From: Bacteroidota bacterium
GTDB lineage: Bacteria; Bacteroidota; Bacteroidia; AKYH767-A; 2013-40CM-41-45
Length of the DNA stretch: 64,000 bases
Assembly (NCBI GenBank): GCA_016721305.1
Contig: JADKIH010000006.1
Coordinates: forward strand, 62,001-126,000
Direction of reading: 5' to 3'
Part shown: positions 47,165 to 57,146 of the stretch, piece after piece
Numbering within the stretch: position 1 is the first letter of the stretch
Layout of the letters: each line of letters opens with the position of its first letter
Translations under genes and position numbers: made by a program
Notes under the pieces: model-generated
Seen by the model: only the letters and a program-made list of their open reading frames with translations
The model's database searches: none
What the model was told of the DNA's origin: nothing

Positions 47165-47926
47165 TTATTGAGCGTAAATCGGTTCGTTCCAGATCTCCCA
47201 CGATTTCTCTGCCTGGAGGCGAAGCATTCGGAAACCGTTATGGATAAAGGCTCCTGAGTCTTTTGCTTTTTCGAGGAAGCGTGTTTGTGCAGGATTGTAA
47301 ATTAAATCGAAGCACAGGTTCTTATGAGTAAGGAATTCGTACGGTATGTTCGGACATTCATTCACATTCGGATACATTCCTAGTGGAGTTGTATTTACGA
47401 TGATCTGGAAAGCCTTCATGGTATTCTGATTCAAATCAGCATACGTGTAGTGGAAGCGAGAGTCTTCACGAGTCACAAAGAAGTGCTCGATGTTCAATTT
47501 TCGGAACACATAGCTAACTGCTTTTGCAGAGCCACCAGTGCCGAGAATAAGGGCACGACGGTGATGGGGACGAAGAATTGGACGGATAGCTAACTCAAAT
47601 CCCCATGCATCGGTATTGAAACCATGAAGCTCAAAACGAGTCTGGTCGTGACGAACAATACGGATCGTATTCACCGCACCGATTTTTTGAGAAATATCAT
47701 CCAGATTATCAAGCATCGGAATGATTTCCTGTTTAAAAGGAATTGTCACATTCAAACCAACCAGCTCCGGGTTATCTCTTACTATCTTTTTCAGATCGTA
47801 AATGTTTTCTGTTTCATAATTTTCGTAGACACAATCATTACGACCTTCACGTTGAAATTTCTCGGTAAAGAATTTTTTGGAGTACGATTGCTCTAAAGGA
47901 TAACCAAACAAGCCATATCTTTTCAT
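47165..47926 (-). CDS. aroE: Shikimate dehydrogenase
   Basis: NADPH-dependent reduction of 3-dehydroshikimate to shikimate. The 253-residue protein is slightly short but complete: substrate-binding GYPLEQSYSKKFF near 8-20, NVTIPFKQEIIPM with the catalytic Lys near 67, GFNTDAWGFE with the catalytic Asp near 103, the NADP loop ALILGTGGSAKAVSYVF, and the C-terminal GFRMLRLQAEKSWEIW. Many Bacteroidota AroE proteins are of this short type. aroC is 13 kb upstream on the other strand. dedA lies 42 bases upstream, so they may be co-transcribed. Confidence 0.95.
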   Translation of the reverse strand: MKRYGLFGYPLEQSYSKKFFTEKFQREGRNDCVYENYETENIYDLKKIVRDNPELVGLNVTIPFKQEIIPMLDNLDDISQKIGAVNTIRIVRHDQTRFELHGFNTDAWGFELAIRPILRPHHRRALILGTGGSAKAVSYVFRKLNIEHFFVTREDSRFHYTYADLNQNTMKAFQIIVNTTPLGMYPNVNECPNIPYEFLTHKNLCFDLIYNPAQTRFLEKAKDSGAFIHNGFRMLRLQAEKSWEIWNEPIYAQ

Positions 47927-47968
47927 TTTTTCCTTGAGTTTTTAAGAGTTACTAACTAATTGCGCAGA

Positions 47969-48607
47969 TTAATTTTTACTATACTTTGACTTTAACAGTC
48001 CAACCACCACAGGAAGGACAGATACGGCGATAATGCCGAGTGTAATGAGTGAAAAGTGACCTTTGACCCATTCGTTCCGGCACAAAGCATATCCGGCAAG
48101 CGTAAATGAGCATATCCAAAGCAGGTTTCCTACTACACAGAATATTAAGAATCGGCGGTAAACCATACTTCCCAAGCCTGCTACAAACGGTGCAAATGTT
48201 CGCACGATCGGAACAAAACGGGCAAGTATCACGGTTTTACCTCCATGTTTTTCATAGAATGCATGAGTCTTATCCAAGTACTCTTTCTTGACTATTCTTC
48301 GTTTAGATTCTATTAATTTATGTCCAATGAAATTTCCAATTGCAAAATTTAAGTTGTCGCCCGTAAAGGCCGCAATAAAGAGAATTAAAATCAGTAACCC
48401 CGGATGCAATAAACCAAGTCCCGCAAGGGAGCCGGCTGCAAATAGTAATGAGTCACCCGGTAAAAACGGTGTGACAACTAAACCGGTCTCGCAAAAAATA
48501 ATCAATGCAAGAATGAGGTATGTGGCTTTATGATACTCAGTGACAATTTCAGCTAAGTGCTTGTCAATATGTAAAACAAAGTCCAGCAACTGATGAAAAA
48601 ACTCCAT
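47969..48607 (-). CDS. DedA-family membrane protein
   Basis: 212-residue integral membrane protein of the SNARE-associated (VTT/DedA) family. Motifs: CETGLVVTPFLPGDSLLFAAGSLAG near 40-64 and VILARFVPIVRTFAPFVAGLGSM near 125-148, with the conserved acidic and Arg residues. Hydrophobic segments number five to six. DedA proteins are flippases or transporters for undecaprenyl phosphate or phosphatidylethanolamine in characterised species; the substrate here is not known. The frame is intact. Confidence 0.92.
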   Translation of the reverse strand: MEFFHQLLDFVLHIDKHLAEIVTEYHKATYLILALIIFCETGLVVTPFLPGDSLLFAAGSLAGLGLLHPGLLILILFIAAFTGDNLNFAIGNFIGHKLIESKRRIVKKEYLDKTHAFYEKHGGKTVILARFVPIVRTFAPFVAGLGSMVYRRFLIFCVVGNLLWICSFTLAGYALCRNEWVKGHFSLITLGIIAVSVLPVVVGLLKSKYSKN

Positions 48608-48823
48608 AACAACTAAAAAAAATAGAATCTTCTTTTCGACTAATTAATGATTTCGCAGATTTTTTCTAACCCGCGGTAAAGATACAGATTTTGTAGTATG
48701 AAACGTATTAATTCTTAAAATTCTACAACCGGATATTGTGAATATTTTACCATTCAAAATTCATCTTTTTTTCAGATTTGAAAAGTTTTGAAGTAACTTG
48801 CTCTGCCTTAAAGTGCGATTAAA

Positions 48824-49868
48824 ATGAAGTTAAAAACCGGTGATAAAGTTCGTTTTTTGAATGAGGCTATTGATGGCGTTGTCTCCGGAATTCATAGCCA
48901 GGGTCGGGTAGAAGTGGTTGATTCGCACGGATTCACACATATGACGGACGAAAGCCTTCTGGTAAGTGTGGAATTCACCATCGGAACGGAGGATTTGGCA
49001 GAACCAACTCCCGCTTCGGAATCAGACAAAGCAAGTGTTAAACCTGTGTTAAAAAGCTCCATTCCAATCATCGCTTCGATTGATCAGGATCAGACAATTT
49101 ACGCAGCAATTCGACTTCTCGATGAGAAAAACCCGCTCACAACCGATATCGAACTTTTTCTTGTAAATAATACCGACTTCACGCTTTGTTTCTCCTGCAC
49201 AAAAAGATGGGGAGAGTTGAGAGTTGGTGTAAATGCCGATGTACTTTCCGATCATAAGGAGCTTCTGTTAGGCGTATTTTCTCAAGATGAAATTCACCGC
49301 TTCGAAGGCTTCGAGTTCCATTTCCTGTTCTATAAAAAGGGTGAGTTCAAGCCTCGACAACCGGATGTGAAGCTGCTTCGGTTCACGTCAAGCGATTTTA
49401 AATCCGGAGTTCCGGCAGAAATTATTCGACCGCGACGATACGGTTTTGCTCATGCCTCTGTATGAGATAAAACAAGTGTCGGATGTCGATCTTAGTCAAC
49501 TGGTCGAACGCTTCCGCGAAAAGCAAAGCGAAGACAATAAAAGATCTGATAAGCAGAAAGGCAAATCAGGTAAATTCGTTGTCTTGACACGACATAAAAT
49601 CGTCGATCTGCATATCGAAGAATTGGTGAAGGATCATTCGGGAATGACGAATGCACAAATCATCTCCTATCAACTCAATTTCTTTATGAAAGAAATGGAT
49701 CAGGCAGTAATTGACCATTTGCATAAAATTACTTTCATTCATGGTGTAGGTAACGGAGTTCTCCGATCTTCTATACGCGAAGAACTGAAACGATTCCCTC
49801 ATATTCGTTATGCCGATGCGCCGCTGGAAAAGTACGGCAACGGCGCCACTGAAGTAGAATTTGTGTAA
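48824..49868 (+). CDS. DUF2027 / Smr-domain protein (frameshifted near 49430)
   Basis: First half: a DUF2027-type region (KTGDKVRFLNEAIDGVVSGIHSQGRVEVVDSHGFTHMTDESLLV, then an immunoglobulin-like part ending YKKGEFKPRQPDVKLLRF). Second half, in another frame after one extra base near 49430: DDTVLLMPLYEIKQV, a Lys/Asp-rich linker, and a Smr domain (VDLHIEELVKDHSGMTNAQII..., ITFIHGVGNGVLRSSIREELKR). The HGVGNG loop is the Smr signature. Repaired length about 347 residues, matching the Bacteroidota DUF2027/Smr family. Smr domains bind or nick nucleic acids; the role here is unknown. The stop is immediately followed by the ATG of the CDF gene. Confidence 0.87.
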
Positions 49869-50870
49869 ATGGAAAATTCAAGAGCTCATAAGGAAAGCTT
49901 TTCTGTAAAAATCAGAATCATGCGACGAGTCCTGCTGGCCGGTACAGCTCTGACTCTCGTGAAATTTTATGCATGGAGGCTCACTCATTCAAATGCGGTT
50001 TTAACAGATGCACTTGAATCTATTATCAATATTGTTGCAGCTGCATTCGGTCTCTTCTCACTGATGTATTCCGCCCGTCCTAAAGACGAAAATCATCCGT
50101 ACGGTCACGGAAAATGGAGTTCTTCGCCGTAGGTTTCGAGGTGCATTGATTTTTGCCACAGGAGCCGGAATGATCTTTAAAGCAATTACGACTTTCTATC
50201 ATCCGGTTTCATTGCACGACATCGATATGGGTGTCTATCTTACCGCATTCGCTGCAGCAGTTAATTACTTTATGGGACGGTATTTGATCAAAGCCGGTGC
50301 CCGCTTTCATTCAACCACACTCTCGGCAGACGGACAGCATCTGATTTCAGATACTGTGTCGTCGTTCATATTGCTTGCCGGATTAGGCTTAATCATACTT
50401 ACCGGCGCTCAATGGATCGATGCCGTACTTACGATTGGACTTGGTTTGTACATTCTGTTTGTAGGTTTCCGATTGCTGAGAAACTCCATGGCAGGATTGA
50501 TGGATGAAACGGACTATGCTAAAGTTCAGGATCTCTTAAGTGCACTCAATGAAGAGCGCAGAGATACGTGGGTCGACATTCATAATCTCCGCGTTGTTAA
50601 ATACGGGCCATACATGCACGTCGATGCACATCTCACTTTACCTTGGTATCACGATCTGAAAACGACTCACGAAGAAGTGAAGGCGATGGAGAATCAGGTG
50701 AACAAACATTTCGAAAACAGAGTTGAATTTTTATTCACACCGATCCATGTTTGCCTGTGAGCTGTCGGATTTGCTCTCTGTCAGATTGTAAAGTGCGTGT
50801 GCATCCTTTCCAGGAAAAATTAAACTGGGATATGAATCTGCTGATGAAAAATAAGCCTCATTCAATCTGA
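49869..50870 (+). CDS. Cation diffusion facilitator (CDF) transporter (three frameshifts)
   Basis: Inner-membrane divalent-metal/proton antiporter. N-terminal helices with SNAVLTDALESIINI, the loop HPYGHGKxEFFAVGFEG, then LSADGQHLISDTVSS (metal-site His-Asp pair) and a cytosolic C-terminal domain (HNLRVVKYGPYMHVDAHLTLP). Single-base losses near 50120 (GGAAAATGG) and 50137 (GAGGTG), and a missing T near 50732 (GAATTTTTATT), interrupt it. After the last, the frame continues IHTDPCLPVSCRICSLSDCKVRVHPF...NKPHSI to the TGA at 50868-50870; this Cys-rich tail is typical of the Bacteroidota version. Substrate likely Zn or Fe. Confidence 0.87.
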
Positions 50871-50886
50871 TATTTTCGTCACTTCT

Positions 50887-51678
50887 TTACTTTGCAGGCT
50901 CCCACAATTCAATCTTGTTTTCTTCCGGGTCCATAATCCACGCAAAGCGACCGTATTCGTATTCTTCGGTTTTTCCAATAATCGGAATCTCCGATGAACG
51001 AAGGTGATCGAGAAGTAATTCTAAATTCTGTACTCGAAAATTTAGCATAAAATTCTTTTTCGAAGGAGAAAAATATTCGCTTGAGTCGGGAAAAAGCGAA
51101 AAGTAATTTTCAGAAATACTTTCCTGCTTCATGAGTTCTCTCCACTTGAAAGTGTGATAGGAGCTGGTGAAAAATAAACCTAAGTTGGCGCTATACCATT
51201 CAGCAAGCGATTTTACTTCCGGGCATTTGATGAATACTCCTCCCAGACCGGTGACATTCGAAAACAACTGCATGGGCTGATTGCGTTCTCCAAATCCATC
51301 ATCTATCGGCTCCCACAATTCTATCTTATTGCCTGCCGGATCCATGGCCCAGCCGAATCGACCGTACTCGTACGACTCAATTTTATCTGCTACATAAAAG
51401 CCGCTCTTCTTCAAATTGATTCGCATTTCATCGAGATCATTCACCCGGAAATTGATCATCAAATCATTCGTGCCGGGATAAAAGTAAGTGGTGTCGTCAC
51501 GGAAAAATGAAAATACAGTATGGGAGATATCTCCGGGCTTGTTCAACTCACGCCACTTGAAGCTGAAGTACAATGCAGTTCCAAAGCCGATTCCCAGATT
51601 ATCTTCATACCATCTGGCAAGAAATTTCGGATCAGCTGCTTTTATAAACACTCCTCCAAAACCGGTAACCATTGCCAT
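50887..51678 (-). CDS. Two-domain VOC (glyoxalase-like) protein
   Basis: 263 residues made of two similar halves. The first runs from TGFGGVFIKAADPKFLARWYEDNLGI to EYGRFGWAMDPAGNKIELWEP; the second from TGLGGVFIKCPEVKSLAEWYSANLGL to EYGRFAWIMDPEENKIELWEP. The closing Glu of each half is the usual VOC metal ligand. VOC enzymes include glyoxalases, dioxygenases and resistance proteins, and nothing here fixes the substrate. The halves are about 45 percent alike by eye, so this is an old internal duplication. It lies 11 bases downstream of speA on the same strand. Confidence 0.85.
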   Translation of the reverse strand: MAMVTGFGGVFIKAADPKFLARWYEDNLGIGFGTALYFSFKWRELNKPGDISHTVFSFFRDDTTYFYPGTNDLMINFRVNDLDEMRINLKKSGFYVADKIESYEYGRFGWAMDPAGNKIELWEPIDDGFGERNQPMQLFSNVTGLGGVFIKCPEVKSLAEWYSANLGLFFTSSYHTFKWRELMKQESISENYFSLFPDSSEYFSPSKKNFMLNFRVQNLELLLDHLRSSEIPIIGKTEEYEYGRFAWIMDPEENKIELWEPAK

Positions 51679-51689
51679 ACAAATGCGAT

Positions 51690-53099
51690 TTAGTATCCGA
51701 GAATCTTTAACATGCTCTTCGCACTTTGTTCTTTGGCAAACAATCGTGTGCTTACTTCTCCGTCTTCGTCGCGATCAATAATGACCATTTTTGGTGCAGG
51801 CACAAGGCAGTGTTGAATTCCGCCATACCCTCCAATACTTTCCTGATACGCGCCGGTATGGAAGAAGCCTATGTACAATGGATCTTTTACGTGATCTTCC
51901 TGGGCTTGCTTCGGCAGGTAAACCTGGTTCACGTGCGACTCGGTGTTGTAATAATCATCGCTGTCGCAGGTTAGTCCCCCGATATTGACGCGGTTGTAAT
52001 CCTGACTCCACTTGTTAATTGCCAACAAAATGAACTTCTGTTTGATACCCCAAGTGTCGGGTAAAGCGGTAATGAAAGAGCTGTCGATCATATACCATAA
52101 CTCGTTGTCGTTTTGTTGTTTCTCGTCAACAACTGAGAGCAAAGTGGCACCGCTTTCAGCTACCGTAAAACTACCGAATTCGGTGAAGATATTTGGCTCG
52201 TCGACGCCTTGGGCACGACAAGTAGTTTGAATTTGTTTGATGATTTGTTCGGCCATGTACTCGTAATCGTACTCGAATCCGAGCGACTTACGTATAGGCC
52301 AGCCGCCACCGATGTCCAAAGTATCGAGTGTGGGGCATACTTTTTTCAATTCGCAGTATACATTCACGCACTTGTGAAGTTCGCTCCAGTAATAAGCTGT
52401 ATCCTTAATACCGGTATTGATGAAGAAATGCAGCATTTTGAGCTGAAAACGCGGATTTTTCTTCAAATTCTTCATGTAATAGTCCTTGATCTCGTCGTAG
52501 CGAATGCCCAGACGTGACGTATAGAACTCAAAATTAGGCTCTTCCTCAGCTGCAATGCGAATTCCGACTTTTACCTTTTTCCGGCCTTTTACCTTCTTTT
52601 CATAATGCTCCAATTCATTCATGCTGTCGAGGACGGGAATCACATTCATGAATCCATCGTTGATCAGATCGACAATGTTTTGGATGTATTGCGGACGTTT
52701 ATAGCCATTGCAGACGATAAAGACGTTTTTATCGATCTTTTTGTCGGCAAAAAGCGAGCGAATCAGCGGAATATCGAAGGCCGAAGAGGTCTCCAGGTGA
52801 ATATCGTGCTTCAGTGCCTCGTGCAGAACGTACGAGAAATGAGAGCTTTTAGTGCAGTAGCAGTAGGTATACGTGCCTTTATAGTCGGCTTTAGCGATCG
52901 CTACGTTGAAAATCCGTTTAGCTTTCTTAATTTGCGATCCTATTTTGGGCAGATAAGTGATTTTGAGGGGAGTACCATATTGCTTGATAATCTCCATCAA
53001 ATCAATCCCATAGAAATGGAGGTTGTTGTCTATAACTTCAAACCCTTCCTGTGGGAAGTAGAAGGTCTGTTCAATCAGGTCCCGATAGGTGTTCTTCAT
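51690..53099 (-). CDS. speA: Arginine decarboxylase (PLP-dependent, Bacteroidota short type)
   Basis: Decarboxylates arginine to agmatine in polyamine synthesis. 469 residues of the alanine-racemase/ornithine-decarboxylase fold: the PLP-binding Lys near 83 in YCYCTKSSHFSYVL, the barrel motifs VGIRIAAEEEPNFEFYTSRLGIRYDE and LDTLDIGGGWPIRKS, and the C-terminal part with CDSDDYY and YIGFFHTGAYQESIGGYGG (the dimer-partner Cys/Asp and Tyr residues). It is much shorter than the E. coli SpeA, as in other Bacteroidota. It diverges from the ureohydrolase gene that should use its product, with a promoter-like inverted repeat between them. Confidence 0.9.
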   Translation of the reverse strand: MKNTYRDLIEQTFYFPQEGFEVIDNNLHFYGIDLMEIIKQYGTPLKITYLPKIGSQIKKAKRIFNVAIAKADYKGTYTYCYCTKSSHFSYVLHEALKHDIHLETSSAFDIPLIRSLFADKKIDKNVFIVCNGYKRPQYIQNIVDLINDGFMNVIPVLDSMNELEHYEKKVKGRKKVKVGIRIAAEEEPNFEFYTSRLGIRYDEIKDYYMKNLKKNPRFQLKMLHFFINTGIKDTAYYWSELHKCVNVYCELKKVCPTLDTLDIGGGWPIRKSLGFEYDYEYMAEQIIKQIQTTCRAQGVDEPNIFTEFGSFTVAESGATLLSVVDEKQQNDNELWYMIDSSFITALPDTWGIKQKFILLAINKWSQDYNRVNIGGLTCDSDDYYNTESHVNQVYLPKQAQEDHVKDPLYIGFFHTGAYQESIGGYGGIQHCLVPAPKMVIIDRDEDGEVSTRLFAKEQSAKSMLKILGY

Positions 53100-53133
53100 C
53101 CTAATTCTAATTGCTTAATTGGGTGGTTAACGG

Positions 53134-53189
53134 TAAATGTAAGTCACTCGGATTGCAAGTATTTTGCTAAAGTAAGTAACTTACATTTA
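53134..53189. promoter_or_regulatory. Divergent promoter/operator region between speA and the ureohydrolase gene
   Basis: TAAATGTAAGT (53134-53144) and its exact reverse complement ACTTACATTTA (53179-53189) flank the midpoint of the gap. Each contains TACATTTA pointing towards its gene, close to the TAnnTTTG -7 box (7 of 8). The inner GTAAGTAACTTAC (53172-53184) is itself a palindrome. Regulation by a dimeric repressor is possible. Confidence 0.45.
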
Positions 53190-53309
53190 TCACTTGCGTT
53201 TGAGAAAAGATTTTTCAGTCAGATAGACCATTTCAAACTTGCAGAGTACATGAAATCTCTCTCGGAATGATTCAAATTTGAAATGCCAGTAGTATTAAAG
53301 AAATAAATT

Positions 53310-54254
53310 ATGAAAAAGATAAGATTCGTAGAAGTGAAATCCGAAATCGCTGCCGGCACACGGGGAGCGAGTATGGGCCCCGATGCGATCAAAATTGCGG
53401 CGCTTGACTACGGAAGTAATCTCTTTAAGAAGATTGATTCGATCGAAGTTCAGACGGAAAACCAATTGCTGTTTGAATCGACCGGTAGTCCATATGCAAA
53501 GCGTATCAAAGGTTTGCTCAGTGTTTTGGAACGTACGTCAACTGCCGTCCGAAATTCGTTAAAGAATAATGAGTTTCCAATCGTCCTCGCCGGCGATCAC
53601 AGTACGGCTGCCGGTACCATTTCAGGAATTCGGATGGCTTACCCGAAGCAACGACTGGGAGTAATCTGGATCGATGCACATGCTGATCTTCATTCGCCTT
53701 GGACAACGCCTTCGGGAAACATGCATGGAATGCCATTGGCAGCTGTTCTGAACGAAGACAATGCTCAGAACAAAATGAATAAGCCGGACAAGGAAACGCT
53801 TGATAATTGGAATAAGATTAAGAAGCTTGGAAATATTTCTCCTAAAATCGAATGGAACGATATCGTTTATATCGGTCTTCGTGACGTCGAACCGGAAGAA
53901 AGTTACCTGCTCAAAAAGCACAAAGTAAAAATCTTCAGCACAAGCGAGGTAAAGAGAAACGGTGTGGAGAAGATTGCCCGCGATACACTGGCGCATCTGA
54001 GTCGCTGCCACATGATTTACATTTCATTCGATGTGGATTCGATGGACTCTTCCATTTCTAAAGGAACAGGAACACCGGTTCGTAACGGTATTACAGAGAA
54101 AGAGGCGGGAAGCTTACTTGTTCGTTTGATTCAGAATGAAAAAGTATGCTGCTTTGAAATCGCCGAGGTAAATCCTACGCTGGATAAAGAAAATCTCATG
54201 GCTGAAAACACCTTCGAGATTTTACAGCGTGTAGTTAGTCAGTTGACCAATTGA
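53310..54254 (+). CDS. speB: Agmatinase/arginase-family ureohydrolase
   Basis: Binuclear-manganese ureohydrolase, 314 residues. Metal ligands: His in AGDHST near 96, DAHADLH near 122-128, and Asp residues in SFDVDSMDSS near 241-246. The region GTGTPVRNGITEKEAG reads TPV as in arginases, where most agmatinases have TPE. The neighbour speA makes agmatine, so the context favours agmatinase, giving putrescine and urea. I cannot settle arginase versus agmatinase from the sequence. argS starts 4 bases after the stop. The frame is intact. Confidence 0.85.
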   Translation: MKKIRFVEVKSEIAAGTRGASMGPDAIKIAALDYGSNLFKKIDSIEVQTENQLLFESTGSPYAKRIKGLLSVLERTSTAVRNSLKNNEFPIVLAGDHSTAAGTISGIRMAYPKQRLGVIWIDAHADLHSPWTTPSGNMHGMPLAAVLNEDNAQNKMNKPDKETLDNWNKIKKLGNISPKIEWNDIVYIGLRDVEPEESYLLKKHKVKIFSTSEVKRNGVEKIARDTLAHLSRCHMIYISFDVDSMDSSISKGTGTPVRNGITEKEAGSLLVRLIQNEKVCCFEIAEVNPTLDKENLMAENTFEILQRVVSQLTN

Positions 54255-54258
54255 TAGT

Positions 54259-56082
54259 ATGACAGTGAACAATATTCGATTTGAAGATCAATTAAAGAAC
54301 ATTATTTCGGAGGGTATTCAAAAGCTCTACGGAAAAGAAGTTGCGGCCGATTCCATCTCTTTTCAGGAAACGAAGAAGGAGTTTGAAGGTGATGTCACGC
54401 TTGTTGTTTTTCCTTTTACAAAAATGTCCGGAAAAAATCCGGAACAAACTGCTAACGACTTAGGTGAATATATCCGACAATCGGGCTTTCCGCTCGATAG
54501 TTTTAATGTCGTAAAAGGATTTTTGAATCTTGTTTTGGCAAGCGATTTCTGGAAAAAATATTTATTGGCAATCACAGGCGATTGTTCGATGATCTTCGAT
54601 CCGCAAAAGAATTTAGGTCATCCGAAATCACTCCTTCTTATCTGATGGTGGAGTATCTCTTCACCAAATACAAATAAACCACTTCACCTGGGCCATATCC
54701 GAAACAACTTGCTCGGGTTTTCCGTGTCGCAAATTTTAAAGGCCTGCGGACACAAGGTGGTGATGGTTAATCTGGTAAACGACCGCGGTATTCATATCTG
54801 CAAGTCGATGCTTGCCTGGCAGAAATTCGGTCATGGCGAAACACCTTCGTCGGCCGGATTGAAGGGCGATCACCTCGTCGGTAAATACTACGTGCTTTTC
54901 GATAAAAAGTACAAAGAGCAGATTGAATCGTTGGAGAAAGAGGGAATGTCGAAAGAGGATGCCGAAAAGAAGGCTCCGCTGATGACGGAAATTCAGGAGA
55001 TGCTGCGCAAATGGGAGGCAGGCGATCAGGAAGTGATGGATTTATGGAAGAAGATGAATGGTTGGGTGTACGACGGCTTTGGAGAAACATACAAAAAGCT
55101 CGGCGTTACTTTCGATAAGATTTATTACGAAAGCCAAACCTATCTTTTAGGAAAAGAAATTATCGCCGATGGTGTTTCATCCGGCGCGTTTTATAAGAAA
55201 GATGATGGTTCGGTGTGGATCGATTTACAAGATGCCGGACTCGATTCAAAGGTATTGCTGAGAAGCGATGGAACCAGCGTGTATATCACACAGGATATGG
55301 GAACGGCTCAATTGCGTTTCGATGAGTATAAAGGCTTGCAAAAGCTGATTTACGTTGTCGGTAATGAGCAGGACTATCACTTTAAGGTGTTAAAAGAGAT
55401 TTTCAGAAAACTCAAACGCGACTGGGCCGATGGGCTGTATCATCTTTCATACGGTATGGTCGATTTACCGACCGGCAAAATGAAATCGCGTGAAGGTACT
55501 GTAGTAGATGCCGACGATTTGATTAAGGAAATCGTTGAAGAATCTGAAATGGCTACGAAGGCTCAGGGAAAGCTCGACAATTACGACTCACCCGAAGCAA
55601 AGCAATTGTACCACGATCTTGGAATGAGTGCGTTGAAGTATTTCATTCTGAAAGTGGATCCGAAGAAGCGAATGCTCTTTAATCCGGCCGAAAGTATCGA
55701 CCTCAACGGTAACACAGGTCCGTTCATCAGCTACACGTATGCGCGTATCCGTTCCGTACTCCGTAAAGGTGAAAGCCTGAAACGTACGGGCGATAATTTC
55801 GGCACGCATCATCCTTCCAAGGAGGAGAAGTCGTTGATTCGTTTGATTTACCAGTATCCGACTATCATTCGCGATGCTGCGGAAAATTATAACCCTGCCA
55901 TCGTGGCTTCGTATGCGTACGATCTGGCAAAGGCCTACAATCATTTTTACCACGACCATGTGGTAGTTGATGCCAATGATCAGATTGTTTCGTCGTTCCG
56001 CTTGCATTTGAGCGAACAAACATCACTCGTCATTAGCAAATGCATGAGTCTGATTGGAGTTAACGTACCGGAAAGAATGTAA
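54259..56082 (+). CDS. argS: Arginyl-tRNA synthetase (two compensating indels)
   Basis: Class I synthetase charging tRNA-Arg, 607 residues. N-terminal Add-1 domain (IRFEDQLKNIISEGIQKLYG...), then the HIGH box LHLGHIRNN near 143-150, EYKGLQKLIYVVGNEQDYHF, the KMSKS-like GKMKSREGTV near 407-416, and the DALR anticodon-binding domain (NTGPFISYTYARIRSVLR..., IVASYAYDLAKAYNHFYHDH). Between about 54625 and 54655 the frame shifts and returns; inside that stretch the shifted frame reads EITPSYLMVEYSSPNTN, the expected family sequence, whereas the main frame meets a TGA at 54643. Frame before and after is the same. The gene is essential, so assembly error is by far the simplest reading. It follows speB closely. 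Confidence 0.92.
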
Positions 56083-56083
56083 T

Positions 56084-56709
56084 ATGAAGAAATTCGGGAA
56101 TCTGCTGATTGCCTTTCTTTGTTTAATCACGCTTGTGTTTTGTTCTTTTGCCGAGATAAGAGCCGGAAGAACGAAGCGAAGTGTGAAAATTTCGGCCGTA
56201 GTACCGCCGGTGTCGTTAGTGAAAAGCGGCGATATCATTTTGCGTGACGGCAATAGCTTCATCAGCGATGTAATGCGCGATTTCTCCCAAAAGGACAAAC
56301 GCTACTCTCATGCCGGTATCATTCACATCGAAGCCGGAAATATCTTTGTTTACCACATCCTTCCTGCCGAAAAGGGACATTCTTCGTTCATGCTGAAAGA
56401 GCCCATTGCGCTCTTTTGCAACGATCTCGACAATAACTCCTACGCCATTTACCGTACAAAAGCCGATGGGGTAGCGGTAGACCGGAAAGCGGGCTTACTC
56501 TACCAAAGCCACCCGCAATTCGACACGCAGTTTAGCCTCTCTACCGACGATAAATTGTATTGCACCGAATTAGTCTATAAAGTATTTCTTTCGGCTTCTA
56601 ATGGCGAAAAATAATAAATTTGTCGCACGCAAACGGCCGTGATTATGTGGCTTGCGATAATCTCTATCTCGATAATCAATCTCGTCTGATCTTCTCCCAT
56701 TCATACTGA
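56084..56709 (+). CDS. YiiX/YebB-like NlpC/P60-type cysteine peptidase family protein (two frameshifts near the end)
   Basis: Starts one base after the argS stop. Signal peptide MKKFGNLLIAFLCLITLVF, then the permuted papain-like core: SLVKSGDIILRDGNSFISDVM, RYSHAGIIHIEAG with the catalytic His, and LYCTELVYKVF with the catalytic Cys near 163. A missing A near 56606 and an extra base near 56634 hide the end; repaired, it continues NNKFVARNGRDYVACDNLYLDNQSRLIFSHSY to the TGA at 56707-56709. YiiX-type proteins are predicted amidases or lipid-modifying hydrolases in the periplasm. The substrate is not known. Confidence 0.82.
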
Positions 56710-56711
56710 AC

Positions 56712-57145
56712 ATGAAAAAAATCTCGTCAATCATCCTCTTCGCTGCATTAATGCTAGTTTACACTTCCTGCGGTAAGGAGATTCTCCAAAGTCGATCACG
56801 GAGAAATTCCTTTCAGCTGTTTCAAGCGGTGATTATGATGTTGCTAAAAAGTTCGGTACGGAAGATACAGACCGTCTGCTCGATTTTATGAGCAGCTTTA
56901 AGAAAATGGGTGTAGAGCCGGGCGGAACGGATTTAAAATTCGAAGTTACCGACGAGCAAATCACCGGCGACCAGGCTGTGGTTAAAGTACACGTCGATGG
57001 TCATGCCAAGGAACAGCAGTTCAATCTGATCAAAGAAGATGGAAAGTGGAAGGTTGCCATGACGAAGGCGACTCTTAACGAAACTGATGAGAACATTTTT
57101 AACCTGGGGGCGACGAGTACGGATACGACGGGGTTGGTTAAATAG
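56712..57145 (+). CDS. DUF4878-like lipoprotein (frameshifted near 56780)
   Basis: Lipoprotein signal MKKISSIILFAALMLVYTSC (Cys at 20). One missing G near 56780 (AAGGAG) breaks the frame; repaired, it reads GKGDSPKSITEKFLSAVSSGDYDVAKKFGTEDTDRLL, then GDQAVVKVHVDGHAKEQQFNLIKEDGKWKVAMTK. That is the NTF2-like/lumazine-binding-type fold of DUF4878, with the closing KEDGKWKV strand. About 144 residues. Such lipoproteins are common in Bacteroidota and lack a proven role. It starts 2 bases after the YiiX-like gene and closes the argS-YiiX run. Confidence 0.8.
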
Positions 57146-57146
57146 G

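Noticed and set aside
9175..54645. In-frame TGA codons in plsY, the NagZ fusion and argS read as TGA recoding or selenocysteine
   Set aside because: In each case neighbouring bases must also be added or removed to restore the family sequence, and TGA is used as a normal stop elsewhere (for example prmA neighbours, recoded E1 and CDF ends). Homopolymer indels explain all of them.
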